Shown: positions 1 through 8,800, counted from the stretch's first letter. The stretch is 64,000 bases of DNA from Acidobacteriaceae bacterium (GCA_003134995.1 PLDC01000020.1:175-64174); one strand, 5' to 3'. Numbers and translations are program-made. Notes: generated by a model from the sequence alone, not told the origin.

Positions 1-1554
1 TACTCGAACCCATTGACCGCCACCGGAGGAACAGCCCCGTACAGCTGGACGCTCACTTCCGGCACGCTGCCAACAGGAATTACGTTGCAATCAAGTGGAT
101 CGCTCTCGGGAACGACCACGCAGGCCGGGCAATTCACTTTCACCGTGAAGGCGTCAGATTCCTCTTCGCCGCAGCTCACGGCCTCGCAATCTTTCACACT
201 AACGGTCAACGGACCTCTGCTCCCAGCAACTTTCTTCGGATTCTCGGAGTCGGATACGAATGGCTCAACCTGGCCCACTGTGACCTATAAAATGCAGCGC
301 TTCTGGGATTCTCCGGGGCTGCAATGGCCGTCCCTCAACACCGCTTCTGGCGTGTTTGATTTCACCAATCTGGACGCGGATCTAGCCTTGGCCCTGTCTA
401 ACGGTGCCAATGAAAACATGTACACACTATCCCGCACTCCACCCTGGGCGACTTCCAATCCGAACGACACCACCTGCAATTACACTACGGGCATCGGAGG
501 AGGCAACGGGGAGTGCGATCCGCCCATCGACCTGAACAGCGACGGCAGCGGATCCAACGGCATCTGGAAGGCGTGGATTACGGCGATTGCGTCCCATGTC
601 AATGACCCAACGTACTTGCAAACGCACGCCCACATCAAATACTGGGAAATCTGGAACGAGCCGGATACCAAGGTATTCTTTGCAGGCAGCATCGCGCAGT
701 TGGCGAGGCTTACGGAAGATGCCAACTGCATCATCACTGGCCGGGGAGTGATCCATGAGAACGGCAACGGGACCGCTACTCCCTGCACCGCAAACCCAAT
801 CGATCCCACGGCGCAGATCGTGATGGCCTCGGCGCACGCCAAGACCGTCGCGTTGGTCTTCGGACAAAACGAACTGTATTGCAACAACACTTCCGGGATA
901 CCGTCGTATGAACTGCCTTGTCCTAATCCACCGAACGTGATTGCTACGGCAGTGGACATCGTCAACTTCCACATGAAGCCCGGAAACGAAACCGGGAACA
1001 ATTGCCCGGCTCCGACGCCTTGCACGCCGGAATCGGCAATGCAAATGTACCTGTCGAATATTCAGGGAATCCTGCAACCCGCGGAGCTGGCGAAACCGCT
1101 GTGGAACGGAGAGGCGCAGTACTCAAGCACCGGCTTCATCAATGCCTATGCCGACCCGGATATGGCGGCTTCCTTCATGCCGCGCTTCTATCTTCTCAAC
1201 TGGTCGCAAGGGCTCGGTGGAATCGCGTGGTACATGTCCAGTTCTTCTGTGGCTGAGCCGGCAGAAGCGGAGACGTCCTATCAGCAGACTTACAACTGGC
1301 TGGCCAGTGCGTCTCTGGTTACTCCGTGCGCGGCCAACGGATCCGTGTGGTCCTGCGAAATCCTCAACTCAGGCACGCTGTACCTTATTATGTGGGATGC
1401 TTCACAAAGCTGCGCGAACGGTTCGTGCACCACGGCGAACCAGACGGTAGCCTCGCAATGGACCGAGTATCAGGATATGACAACTGCGAGCACTCCGATT
1501 CCGATCTCGGGGAATGTCGTTCCGGTAGGGATTAAGCCGGTGATACTTCATTAG
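1..1554 (+). CDS. Secreted Ig-domain / glycoside-hydrolase-like protein, 5' end outside the window
   Basis: The reading frame is open from base 1, so the true start and any signal peptide lie upstream; 517 residues are visible. Residues 1-70 look like a putative-Ig (He_PIG) domain. The rest resembles a clan-A glycosidase TIM barrel. A WNEP motif gives a candidate acid/base Glu at visible residue 220, and LWNGE gives a candidate nucleophile Glu at 371. The overall layout matches the protein at 21356-24496, and the two are probably paralogues. Substrate is unknown; export and action on a polysaccharide are inferred. A strong terminator follows the stop codon. Confidence 0.75.
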   Translation, partial: YSNPLTATGGTAPYSWTLTSGTLPTGITLQSSGSLSGTTTQAGQFTFTVKASDSSSPQLTASQSFTLTVNGPLLPATFFGFSESDTNGSTWPTVTYKMQRFWDSPGLQWPSLNTASGVFDFTNLDADLALALSNGANENMYTLSRTPPWATSNPNDTTCNYTTGIGGGNGECDPPIDLNSDGSGSNGIWKAWITAIASHVNDPTYLQTHAHIKYWEIWNEPDTKVFFAGSIAQLARLTEDANCIITGRGVIHENGNGTATPCTANPIDPTAQIVMASAHAKTVALVFGQNELYCNNTSGIPSYELPCPNPPNVIATAVDIVNFHMKPGNETGNNCPAPTPCTPESAMQMYLSNIQGILQPAELAKPLWNGEAQYSSTGFINAYADPDMAASFMPRFYLLNWSQGLGGIAWYMSSSSVAEPAEAETSYQQTYNWLASASLVTPCAANGSVWSCEILNSGTLYLIMWDASQSCANGSCTTANQTVASQWTEYQDMTTASTPIPISGNVVPVGIKPVILH

Positions 1555-1582
1555 GAGCAACCAGCTTCATCCCTGCTTCTTG

Positions 1583-1611
1583 AAGGCCCGCACTTGTTGC
1601 GGGCCTTTTTT
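1583..1611 (+). terminator. Rho-independent terminator
   Basis: A perfect 8-bp stem (GGCCCGCA, 1585-1592, with TGCGGGCC, 1598-1605) has a 5-nt loop and is extended by two A-T pairs. A run of six T follows. It lies 30 nt after the glycosidase-like stop codon. Confidence 0.9.
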
Positions 1612-1626
1612 CTGCGGGCCTAAGGG

Positions 1627-1671
1627 ATCGTTCGAACGGTCAGCCGGGGTTTCTTTACGAAACTTTACGAA
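1627..1671. promoter_or_regulatory. Palindrome and direct repeat upstream of the sigma-54 activator gene
   Basis: A perfect 10-bp palindrome (CGTTCGAACG, 1629-1638) is followed by a direct repeat of TTTACGAA (1654-1661 and 1664-1671, 10-bp period). The two lie 100-145 bp before the regulator start and look like protein-binding sites, possibly autoregulatory. Function is inferred from position only. Confidence 0.35.
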
Positions 1672-1771
1672 GTTCACATACCTTCTTTAATTTTAATGTG
1701 CTCGGCGATATGCTAACTTCAAGACCGCGTGGAGGAAGTAGCCAATCACAATTAGGTCGGTATCTTGCGCG

Positions 1772-4177
1772 ATGCCGCTTTCTGAAGACAGCACGATGCG
1801 AACGCAGGAAGACGCTCTGCACAATAGCGAGGAGCGAATCCGCCTAATCCTCGACTCCGCCACGGAAGCGATCTGTGGCTGCGATTCAGAAGGTACCTGT
1901 CTTTTCTCAAATCTTTCGGCGGCACGCATACTCGGGTACGCCGATCCCGCGGAATTGATCGGGAAAAACATGCATGCGCTGGAGCACCATACCCGAAAAG
2001 ACGGCACCCCCTATCCGATTGAAGAATGTCCCATCTATATTGGCTTCCAAAAAAACGAGGACGTCCACAGCGACGATGAGGTTTATTGGAGAAAGGATGG
2101 AACGAGCTTTCCTGTGGAATTTTGGTCCCATATTGTCGTTCGCGAAGGTAAAACCCTGGGCGCCGTGATCACCTTTATCGACATCACGGAACGGAAACAG
2201 GCGGAGGCGGCGCTGCGGAAGAGCGAGGAGCGGTGGCGGTCCGTGTATGAGAATTCAGCCATCGGGGTGGCGCTTACAGATCTCAACGGACGTTTCCTGG
2301 CGGCGAATCGCGCGTACGAGAAAATGTTGGGCTACACCGAAGAAGAACTCCGCAAGCTCACTTTTCTGGAGATCACCGAGGAGGATTATCGCGACGCCAA
2401 CTGGGAGTTGATCAACGAGCTGTTAGAGGGAGAGCGACAACAGTTTCAGGTCGAGAAACAATATCGACGCAGAGATGGCACCCTACGGTGGGTCAGCAAC
2501 AACGTTTCTTTGGTTCCGGGTACTGAAAGCATGCCGCGATTTATCATGGCGCTTTCTGAGGACATCACGCAGCGGAAACAGGCGGAAGCGGCGCTGCGTA
2601 AAAGTGAAGAGAAGAACCGCATCCTGCTTCAGATCAACAATGCCATCATCACGAATCTGACCCAGGAAGCTCTCCTGCATTCCATTTCCGAGGCCTTGCG
2701 TCCTGTCTTTCCATTTGACCGATGCGCGATAACCCTTTATCAGGCGGAGAGAGACTCATTCCGTTTCCTCGCCGTGGAGGGAGAGCTGCACTCGGACTAC
2801 TTTCAAACGGGACTGGAGTTTAGCCGCGACGAGACCTGCGGCAGTTGGGTGTTTGAACATCTGCGACCTCTCGTGCGCCGCGATCTTGAAAAGGAGCAGC
2901 AGTATCCCAATGAGCGCCGCCTCGCCGCAGAGGGTATCCGGTCGATGTGCGTCGTGCCCCTGGCTCTTCAGGGAAAGTGTATCGGACTGCTCAGCCTTGT
3001 GAACCAGCAAAAGGATCGCTATTCGGATGAGGACGCCATGTTCTTGGGGGAAGTGGCGAACCAGGTCACATTGGCGATTCAGAATATGCAGTCCTTCCAG
3101 GAAATTGACAACCTGAAGGCAAGGTTGGAAAAGGAAAACGTTTATCTCCGGGAGGAACTGCGCACGGAGCACAACTTCGACGAAATCGTGGGCAATAGTC
3201 CAGCACTGCTCAAGGTGCTCCACGCCGTCGATCAGGTCGCTCCCACAGATTCAACCGTGCTCATTTACGGGGAAACGGGGACGGGGAAGGAACTCGTGGC
3301 GCGCGCGCTCCACAGCCGCAGCACCCGCAACGGCCGTGCCCTGGTGAACGTGAACTGTAGCGCCATCTCGGCTGGTCTGGTGGAGAGCGAACTGTTCGGC
3401 CACATGAAGGGGGCCTTCACGGGGGCGCTGGAGCGGCGCATCGGCCGCTTCGAACTTGCTCACGGCGGCACGATCTTCCTGGACGAGATCGGGGAGCTAT
3501 CTCTGGAGACACAGGTGAAGCTGCTCCGCGTTTTGCAGGAACACGAGTTTGAGCCGGTAGGGAGCAGCCGCTCTTTGCGCGTGGATGTGCGCGTGATTGC
3601 CGCCACGAACCGCAACCTCGGTGAAGCAGTCCAGGCGGGCCGCTTCCGCTCAGACCTCTTCTACCGCCTCAACGTTTTTCCCATTGACCTTCCCCCTTTG
3701 CGAGAACGCCGATCCGACATTCCCCAACTGGTGGCTTTCTGCCTATCCCGGTTCTCCAAGCGGTTAGGGAAGAAGATCGACGGCGTTTCGCGGGAATCGA
3801 TGGAGAACCTGATGAACTATCCTTGGCCCGGAAACATTCGGGAACTCCAGAACATCACCGAGCGCGCAGTCGTCTTGTCAGTGGGTCCAACCCTAAGGTT
3901 GGACCGCGATCTAATGCCGCTTGCTGCATCTACGAAAGAGACGGAGGCTCCGGAGGCAGATGCTTCAGATGGACGCCCGGCTGACCGCAAGTCTCCACAG
4001 CCACTCCTACCGCTGGACGAGGTAGACCGAAACCACATCCTCGCCGCCCTTCAACATACTGGCGGAGTGGTGGATGGTCCAAAAGGTGCGGCGAGGATCT
4101 TGAACCTCCATCCAAACACTCTTCGCCACCGGATAGATAAGCTCGGCATCAAGGGATCTCGTCACCGCCCATCGTAG
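1772..4177 (+). CDS. Sigma-54-dependent activator, PAS-PAS-GAF-AAA+-Fis
   Basis: This is an 801-residue enhancer-binding protein that would remodel sigma-54 RNA polymerase using ATP. Two PAS domains (about 20-140 and 150-270, each followed by a similar RKQAEAALRKSEE linker) and a GAF domain (about 285-430) form the sensory half. The AAA+ domain (about 465-700) has Walker A GETGTGKE at 500-507, the sigma-54 contact loop GAFTGA at 547-552 and Walker B FLDEIG near 568. A Fis-type helix-turn-helix occupies about 750-795. There is no receiver domain, so control is probably by ligand or redox sensing through PAS/GAF. A second ATG at 1796 is an equally plausible start, because neither has a strong Shine-Dalgarno. 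Its targets are unknown; a sigma-54 promoter occurs at 19867. Confidence 0.93.
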   Translation: MPLSEDSTMRTQEDALHNSEERIRLILDSATEAICGCDSEGTCLFSNLSAARILGYADPAELIGKNMHALEHHTRKDGTPYPIEECPIYIGFQKNEDVHSDDEVYWRKDGTSFPVEFWSHIVVREGKTLGAVITFIDITERKQAEAALRKSEERWRSVYENSAIGVALTDLNGRFLAANRAYEKMLGYTEEELRKLTFLEITEEDYRDANWELINELLEGERQQFQVEKQYRRRDGTLRWVSNNVSLVPGTESMPRFIMALSEDITQRKQAEAALRKSEEKNRILLQINNAIITNLTQEALLHSISEALRPVFPFDRCAITLYQAERDSFRFLAVEGELHSDYFQTGLEFSRDETCGSWVFEHLRPLVRRDLEKEQQYPNERRLAAEGIRSMCVVPLALQGKCIGLLSLVNQQKDRYSDEDAMFLGEVANQVTLAIQNMQSFQEIDNLKARLEKENVYLREELRTEHNFDEIVGNSPALLKVLHAVDQVAPTDSTVLIYGETGTGKELVARALHSRSTRNGRALVNVNCSAISAGLVESELFGHMKGAFTGALERRIGRFELAHGGTIFLDEIGELSLETQVKLLRVLQEHEFEPVGSSRSLRVDVRVIAATNRNLGEAVQAGRFRSDLFYRLNVFPIDLPPLRERRSDIPQLVAFCLSRFSKRLGKKIDGVSRESMENLMNYPWPGNIRELQNITERAVVLSVGPTLRLDRDLMPLAASTKETEAPEADASDGRPADRKSPQPLLPLDEVDRNHILAALQHTGGVVDGPKGAARILNLHPNTLRHRIDKLGIKGSRHRPS

Positions 4178-4440
4178 TTCCTCTCACACCAACTAGCACG
4201 TGATTACCGTATGCGGTGGTTCCGCCCTCTCAGTCCATGGCCTTGGAGCAGACAGCAGTTTGTGCGCCCCAGGAGGCGGATGGCCAACCGATGGCGGCAA
4301 GCTTCGCAACTGATTGATTCTAGGTAAATATTGGCCCAAACGGCCTCGGCGGGTCCGGGGAGAGAGCTTACACCCAGCCTGATTTTTGTGAAGGGCATGT
4401 CAATTGCTTTATCAAGTCCAAGGAGATCGGGTGAACCGCG

Positions 4441-4731
4441 ATGCTAAGGGTCACGGTTGTCGAATCGTCAAGAAGGACCGTCACCCTTCGGGTAGAAGGT
4501 CGGATAACGGGTGCTGCGGTCGAGGAACTCCGCAGAGCATGCGATGTGCATACTTTCGCCGAGGAGGTTCAATTGTCCCTCGAGCTGGCGGACGTTTCAT
4601 TCGTGGATGCCGCAGGTATCGTACTCCTCAAGGAACTGCGAAGTCGTGGTGTCGGTCTTATGCGAGCTAACCCGTTTATGGCCGAACAACTCAAAGATGG
4701 GACATCATCTGACGAATCTAGAGTCACTTGA
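4441..4731 (+). CDS. STAS-domain protein (anti-anti-sigma-like) without the phosphorylatable serine
   Basis: This 96-residue protein has the beta-strand/helix pattern of a STAS domain. The diagnostic segment is SFVDAAGIVLL at 53-63. In SpoIIAA-type antagonists this region reads D-S-S-G and the first Ser is phosphorylated by an anti-sigma kinase. Here it is D56-A57-A58-G59, so that switch appears absent. An AGGAG about 15 nt upstream supports the ATG. It precedes an ECF sigma gene by about 160 bp and may modulate a regulatory partner, but no kinase partner lies in the window. Confidence 0.7.
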   Translation: MLRVTVVESSRRTVTLRVEGRITGAAVEELRRACDVHTFAEEVQLSLELADVSFVDAAGIVLLKELRSRGVGLMRANPFMAEQLKDGTSSDESRVT

Positions 4732-4894
4732 GGAGTGAAATGGCATCTCGGACGACGGCCTAGGCATTTCCCTCGACGATTTAGAAATCCGCTTTCCTCA
4801 ATGTGGGAAAGGTTCTCAGTTAATTGACGCCGGACGAACTGGCGCGTCGGGGTGGGCTGCAACCGTGCGTCCGCGCTGACTCAGGAAAACGCAA

Positions 4895-5515
4895 ATGGGG
4901 AATATTGGACTTGGCTCACAAGCGATGGTCCGATTCGGGGCTTCGTCCTCGCGGGACGATCAACCGTTGGCAGGATTCGAAGATTTAGCCATGCCCCTGT
5001 TTGATTCCCTTTACAACTTCGCGCGCTGGCTGACACAAAATTCGAATGATGCCGAGGATCTGGTACAGGAAACCTATCTTAAGGCTTTGCGCAGTTTCGC
5101 CTCGTTTCAGTCCGGCACCAATTTCCGCGCATGGATCTTTCAAATCCTCAGAAACAGCTTCCTAAGTTCGCGTTCGAAACTCGAGCTGCGCATGACCGTT
5201 GCCATGGATCCGGAAGAGGATGGACCTGAACTAGCAGTTGATATGGAAACTCCCGAAGCGATTCTCATGAATCGCTCTGATTCGGAACTCCTGCAGCGTG
5301 CCATCGAGCACCTGCCGGTGCATTACCGGGAGACCCTCCTTCTTTGCGAAGTGGAGGAGATGTCGTACCAGGAGATCGCGGACATATTGGCGATTCCGAT
5401 AGGAACCGTTATGTCGCGGCTGGCCAGAGCCCGGAAGGCAGTTCGTGAGTCACTTCTTAGCGCGCCCTGCGCACCGTTGTCGACGGAGTTGTCTCATCAG
5501 ATCGATACGCATTAG
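4895..5515 (+). CDS. ECF RNA polymerase sigma factor
   Basis: This 206-residue protein has sigma region 2 (about 30-100, with the conserved DAEDLVQETYLKAL helix and FRAWIFQILRN) and region 4 (about 130-190, with an EEMSYQEIADIL helix-turn-helix and GTVMSRLARAR). It is a close paralogue of the sigma factor at 7049-7591. AGGA lies about 10 nt before the ATG. It ends 15 nt before the response regulator gene, so the two are probably co-transcribed. No anti-sigma gene is adjacent. The GGAATAA-type promoter found upstream of neighbouring genes is not visible here. Confidence 0.92.
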   Translation: MGNIGLGSQAMVRFGASSSRDDQPLAGFEDLAMPLFDSLYNFARWLTQNSNDAEDLVQETYLKALRSFASFQSGTNFRAWIFQILRNSFLSSRSKLELRMTVAMDPEEDGPELAVDMETPEAILMNRSDSELLQRAIEHLPVHYRETLLLCEVEEMSYQEIADILAIPIGTVMSRLARARKAVRESLLSAPCAPLSTELSHQIDTH

Positions 5516-5530
5516 GAAAAGGAAAAGCTT

Positions 5531-6277
5531 ATGGCAGCCACCACCTTGGCAGCGACCTCGAACCCTCCAACATCTGTCCTGCGATCGGCTCCAACGGAGC
5601 GGATTTTGGTTATCGAGCACGATGGCGCGTTGCGGAAGGTTCTGCAGCGGCTTTTTTCCTCGGAAGGATATGAGGTCGACGTCGCCTTCGATGCAGTGTG
5701 CGGTTTGGAGAGACTTCGCCAAGAAGTGCCAGCCGCAGTAATCCTCGATCTGCCGCGTCCCGGATCTTCGGGGTGTGATCTTTGCAGGGAGATTGCGAAT
5801 TTGGTTCCCGGTGTACCCCTGGTAATTCTGAGCGCGAGTTCAAATGTCACCAACAAGGTCCTTCTTCTCGAAATGGGTGCCGACGATTACGTGACCATAC
5901 CGTTCAGCCCGCGGGAACTCGTTGCACGTCTGCGCGCGTTAACAAGGCGTGCGTCTCGCTTCAGTCCGGAGGACACAGACGTACATGTCTTTGCGGATGT
6001 GGTGGTGGATTTTTTCAAGACCGAAATCACTCGTGGCGGCGAGAAAATCACAGTTACTCGAAAGGAATTTAAGACGCTGGAATTCCTGACAAAGAACGCA
6101 CAACGCGTGATCTCGCGCGAGGAACTTCTCAATGAAGTTTGGGGCTACCAGAACTACCCCTACACGCGGACGGTGGACAACCACATGCTGAGGCTACGAC
6201 AGAAACTCGAGAACGACCCTTCACGCCCGTCACACTTTCTTACGGTATACGGCCAGGGTTATAAGTTTTTGCCTTAA
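5531..6277 (+). CDS. OmpR/PhoB-type response regulator with a degenerate receiver
   Basis: This 248-residue protein has a receiver domain (about 24-140) and a winged-helix DNA-binding domain (about 150-247, ending in the usual VYGQGYKFLP). The acceptor Asp is present at D73. The invariant Lys of the DDYxxKPF motif is Ile (I123 in DDYVTIPF), and the acidic pair near the N-terminus reads E29-H30. Typical phosphorylation switching needs these residues, so the protein probably works without phosphorylation or with altered activation. No histidine kinase is adjacent. It follows the ECF sigma gene by 15 nt and converges on the anti-sigma gene with 13 bp between them. Confidence 0.88.
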   Translation: MAATTLAATSNPPTSVLRSAPTERILVIEHDGALRKVLQRLFSSEGYEVDVAFDAVCGLERLRQEVPAAVILDLPRPGSSGCDLCREIANLVPGVPLVILSASSNVTNKVLLLEMGADDYVTIPFSPRELVARLRALTRRASRFSPEDTDVHVFADVVVDFFKTEITRGGEKITVTRKEFKTLEFLTKNAQRVISREELLNEVWGYQNYPYTRTVDNHMLRLRQKLENDPSRPSHFLTVYGQGYKFLP

Positions 6278-6290
6278 GGCGAATGTCAAT

Positions 6291-7037
6291 CTATGACGCA
6301 GCTTTAAACAATTTCGTAAGACTATCGATGTCCGCAGCACTCGCATCGCTGATCACGAAATAGCGAAGGCCGCCTTGACTCCATGTTTCCAGGTTGAATG
6401 GCAGTTGCTTAGGCGAAAGAGAGTTTTCGTCCAGCTTGGCTGGCAGTGAGCGTTCCTGGAACACGAACACGGAAATATGGTGCTTCCGCACATCGTAAAT
6501 GAGATGTGCGCCCGGCGTTTGATCAAGATAGGTCATTCGACCACCAAGCAGAGAGAACTCTGTGTTCTGGAGTTCCGGCAAATTGAACGCGAAGGGAATT
6601 TTTCCCTGGAACCAAGGCTTCACCGTGTGCCGATCGGTGGAGATCACATCCACTGGAGATGAACTGGCCAAGGTTGCCACGTGCAAGTCCGCAATCTCGC
6701 TAAATAACTGATCTCTGGATCGAGTTCCTAGATAGGCTGAAGTCAACGTGCCGGCCACGAGAATGATTGCTGCCGCCGCAGCTAACGTCCATCTCAGACC
6801 AAAGCTTCTCTGCGGTTTTGGCGCAATCTTCTGCTGTATCCGCTTCCGGAACTCAGCGCTGGGAGTAAAACGTCTTCCAGCGTCTTGAATCGCGCGCCTC
6901 ATCTGCACGCGCGCAAGAGCATCCACCGAGCACGAGGGACAGCTACGCACATGAGCGTCGAAGCTGTGCATCTCCTCCTCTGGAACCTCAGCGTCAAGGT
7001 AAGTGTCGAGTTTTGCCTTCCAAGATTCACAAACCAT
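6291..7037 (-). CDS. Membrane anti-sigma factor with ZAS zinc finger
   Basis: This 248-residue protein has an N-terminal zinc-binding anti-sigma domain with C3, H29, C33 and C36 (the HxxxCxxC arrangement). A membrane segment follows at about 80-103, then a C-terminal domain of about 140 residues that would lie outside the membrane. The cytoplasmic finger should hold the sigma factor encoded immediately upstream (11-nt gap) inactive until an envelope signal releases it. The extracytoplasmic half resembles no sensor I can name. The operon's promoter carries the same motif as the neighbouring exported-protein genes, which implies autoregulation. Confidence 0.9.
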   Translation of the reverse strand: MVCESWKAKLDTYLDAEVPEEEMHSFDAHVRSCPSCSVDALARVQMRRAIQDAGRRFTPSAEFRKRIQQKIAPKPQRSFGLRWTLAAAAAIILVAGTLTSAYLGTRSRDQLFSEIADLHVATLASSSPVDVISTDRHTVKPWFQGKIPFAFNLPELQNTEFSLLGGRMTYLDQTPGAHLIYDVRKHHISVFVFQERSLPAKLDENSLSPKQLPFNLETWSQGGLRYFVISDASAADIDSLTKLFKAAS

Positions 7038-7048
7038 AAGTCACCATT

Positions 7049-7591
7049 TTAGTTCGTCCCCCTTACAAACTGTTGCTGTAGGCCACCGCGCAGCGCTTTT
7101 CTGGCACGGGATAAACGGGACATCACCGTGCCCATTGGGATGGCGAGAGCGGCAGAGATTTCCTGGTAGGACATTTCTTCAACCTCGCACAGCAGCAGGA
7201 TCTCGCGGTAGGCGACTGGCAGTTGCTCCAGGGCCTGCTGCACGAGCTGCCCGTCCGAACGCTGCAGCAAAATGCTCTCTGGTGTTTCCTCGATCGCGGG
7301 CAAGGCTCCCTCTTCGTCCTCAAGGTCGAGCGGCACGGTAGCGGTCGCCTTCAGCCCGGTACGGGAGGTCAGAAACGCATTCCGCAGGATCTTGTAGATC
7401 CAGGCGCGAAAATTCGTGCCCGACTTGAACGAGGAAAAACCCTTAAGCGCTTTGGCATAAGTCTCCTGCACCAGATCCTCGGCTTCTTGCCGGTCATGTG
7501 TTAGCCAGCAGGCGAAGTTATAGAGCCGCTCGAAATGAGGCATGGCTAATTGCTCGAACGACTCCGGTGGCAGGTTCTCTCCGACATGCAC
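7049..7591 (-). CDS. ECF sigma factor, first gene of a sigma/anti-sigma operon
   Basis: This 180-residue protein has region 2 (EAEDLVQETYAKALKGF, FRAWIYKILRN) and region 4 (EEMSYQEISAAL, GTVMSRLSRARKAL), closely similar to the sigma factor at 4895-5515. Its anti-sigma gene follows by 11 nt. The upstream promoter (7598-7625) matches the motif found before six nearby genes, so this is the best candidate to read that motif. The GTG at 7591 lies only 7 nt beyond the -10 element, giving a near-leaderless transcript. An in-frame ATG at 7543 (MPHFERLYNF) would keep region 2 intact and give a leader of about 50 nt, but its Shine-Dalgarno is weak, so the start is uncertain. Confidence 0.92.
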   Translation of the reverse strand: MHVGENLPPESFEQLAMPHFERLYNFACWLTHDRQEAEDLVQETYAKALKGFSSFKSGTNFRAWIYKILRNAFLTSRTGLKATATVPLDLEDEEGALPAIEETPESILLQRSDGQLVQQALEQLPVAYREILLLCEVEEMSYQEISAALAIPMGTVMSRLSRARKALRGGLQQQFVRGTN

Positions 7592-7597
7592 ACAAGC

Positions 7598-7625
7598 GTA
7601 AACCAGCGGATGATCGTTTTATTCC
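7598..7625 (-). promoter_or_regulatory. ECF-type promoter of the sigma/anti-sigma operon
   Basis: On the minus strand, GGAATAAAA (7625-7617) is followed by GTTTAC (7603-7598). The first G of each element are 22 nt apart, as in the six plus-strand promoters nearby. It lies back to back with the promoter at 7649 and suggests autoregulation. Confidence 0.75.
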
Positions 7626-7648
7626 CATAGCCCACAAAAAAATACCAC

Positions 7649-7676
7649 GGAATAAAACCGAGTGTCGCCGGTTCTG
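7649..7676 (+). promoter_or_regulatory. ECF-type promoter before the secreted-protein gene at 7770
   Basis: GGAATAAAA (7649-7657) and GTTCTG (7671-7676) have the shared 22-nt phase. The leader would be about 85 nt. It is divergent from the sigma operon promoter. Confidence 0.7.
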
Positions 7677-7769
7677 CACAACGAGTCAGAGAGCGAACTG
7701 GAGCCACCGGCGAGAATGATGGTGCGGAAGAACCACACGCTCTGTAGCAATTCCTTCAGGAGGAACAAA

Positions 7770-8618
7770 ATGAAAAACAATCTGAAAATGTTTGGCTTGG
7801 CGCTGTGCGTGCTGCCGATGTATCTGCATGCCGGAACAGGACAGGATCTGAAACAGGCGTCTCAGCCTACTCAACAGCAGAATGCAGGATACGGAGTCGC
7901 CATTCCGGCGGGCACCATTCTTCCTATCAGCCTGAATTCCACCTTGCGCTCGGACAAAAGCGGAAGCGGAGCTGCTATCACCGCGACGGTGATGCAGGAC
8001 GTGCCCCTAGGCAGCGGAGAAACGCTACGTAAGGGATCCAAGGTGACAGGCCATGTGGTCGAAGCCACGACTCCGGGGAAGGGATCTGACGAATCAAAGA
8101 TCTCATTTCAATTCGACCAAGTGCAATTTGGCAACCAGACCATCCCGATTACCACCAACTTGCGTGCGGTAGCGTCCAGGTCTGCAGTACTCGCTGCCAC
8201 ACCTCAGCTAACCTCGCCCGATTATGCCGATAACCAAATTCAAATCGGAGGCGACCAGATTTCCTACGGTGAAGGTGGGCCAGTAATGGTGGGAGAGCAG
8301 GTTGTTGGGAAATACACCAGGCAGGGCGTGCTCGCCTATGTGGACGATTCGGGCACACCATCACGGGACACGAACAATCAACATGCTCATCTGCAGGCGT
8401 TTTGGCTCTTCTCAATAAATGCCCGCGGCGCATACGGATTTGATGACCTCACAATTCCCCAAGCCGGACGCAGCGAGCCGCTTGGTGAAGTCACTTTGGC
8501 CTCCAGCAGGAAAGCCCTGAAGCTCGACAAAGGCATTGCGATGCTGTTGCGTGTGGATGGCAGCGGACCCGACGCGGCGCAGGCTCTCACACATTCTGCG
8601 CAAGGGATAGGGCAGTAA
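7770..8618 (+). CDS. Secreted protein of unknown function with a VirB10/TrbI-like stretch
   Basis: The start is the ATG at 7770, just behind a strong CAGGAGGA (7758-7765); the frame runs open further upstream but has no ribosome site there. The 282 residues begin with a signal peptide (about 1-24, ending near HAGTGQ). The segment GVAIPAGTILPISLNSTLRSD recalls the conserved strand of TrbI/VirB10 proteins, but the rest does not match that family well and no conjugation genes are present. I place it with conserved acidobacterial secreted proteins without assigning a role. It has its own ECF-type promoter and a terminator-like hairpin after the stop. Confidence 0.7.
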   Translation: MKNNLKMFGLALCVLPMYLHAGTGQDLKQASQPTQQQNAGYGVAIPAGTILPISLNSTLRSDKSGSGAAITATVMQDVPLGSGETLRKGSKVTGHVVEATTPGKGSDESKISFQFDQVQFGNQTIPITTNLRAVASRSAVLAATPQLTSPDYADNQIQIGGDQISYGEGGPVMVGEQVVGKYTRQGVLAYVDDSGTPSRDTNNQHAHLQAFWLFSINARGAYGFDDLTIPQAGRSEPLGEVTLASSRKALKLDKGIAMLLRVDGSGPDAAQALTHSAQGIGQ

Positions 8619-8624
8619 CGAGTT

Positions 8625-8676
8625 CGCGGGTTGCGGCGCAGTCAGTTTCGTCCAATCAGGTTCGCCGCAGCCCGCG
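8625..8676 (+). terminator. Terminator-like hairpin
   Basis: A 14-bp GC-rich stem pairs 8625-8638 with 8663-8676 with a single T-G wobble and a 24-nt loop. The downstream T content is only moderate. It lies 7 nt after the secreted-protein stop codon. Confidence 0.6.
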
Positions 8677-8730
8677 ATTCATTTCTCAAGCCCATCGAAC
8701 CACCGCAGGAGAATCTTCTTTAGGCAGCCT

Positions 8731-8758
8731 GGAATAAAAGATCAGAAACTCAGTTATC
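8731..8758 (+). promoter_or_regulatory. ECF-type promoter of the porin gene
   Basis: GGAATAAAA (8731-8739) and GTTATC (8753-8758) are in the same 22-nt phase as the other copies. The start codon is 43 nt past the -10 element. Confidence 0.75.
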
Positions 8759-8800
8759 TCCACTGAAACTCATGCAACTCAAAATTGGGGAGAGATACAC

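Noticed and set aside
427-1077. Long antisense frames opposite the first gene, and similar frames opposite the Sel1 and peptidase genes
   Set aside because: They are high-GC shadow frames without ribosome sites or recognisable protein sequence.
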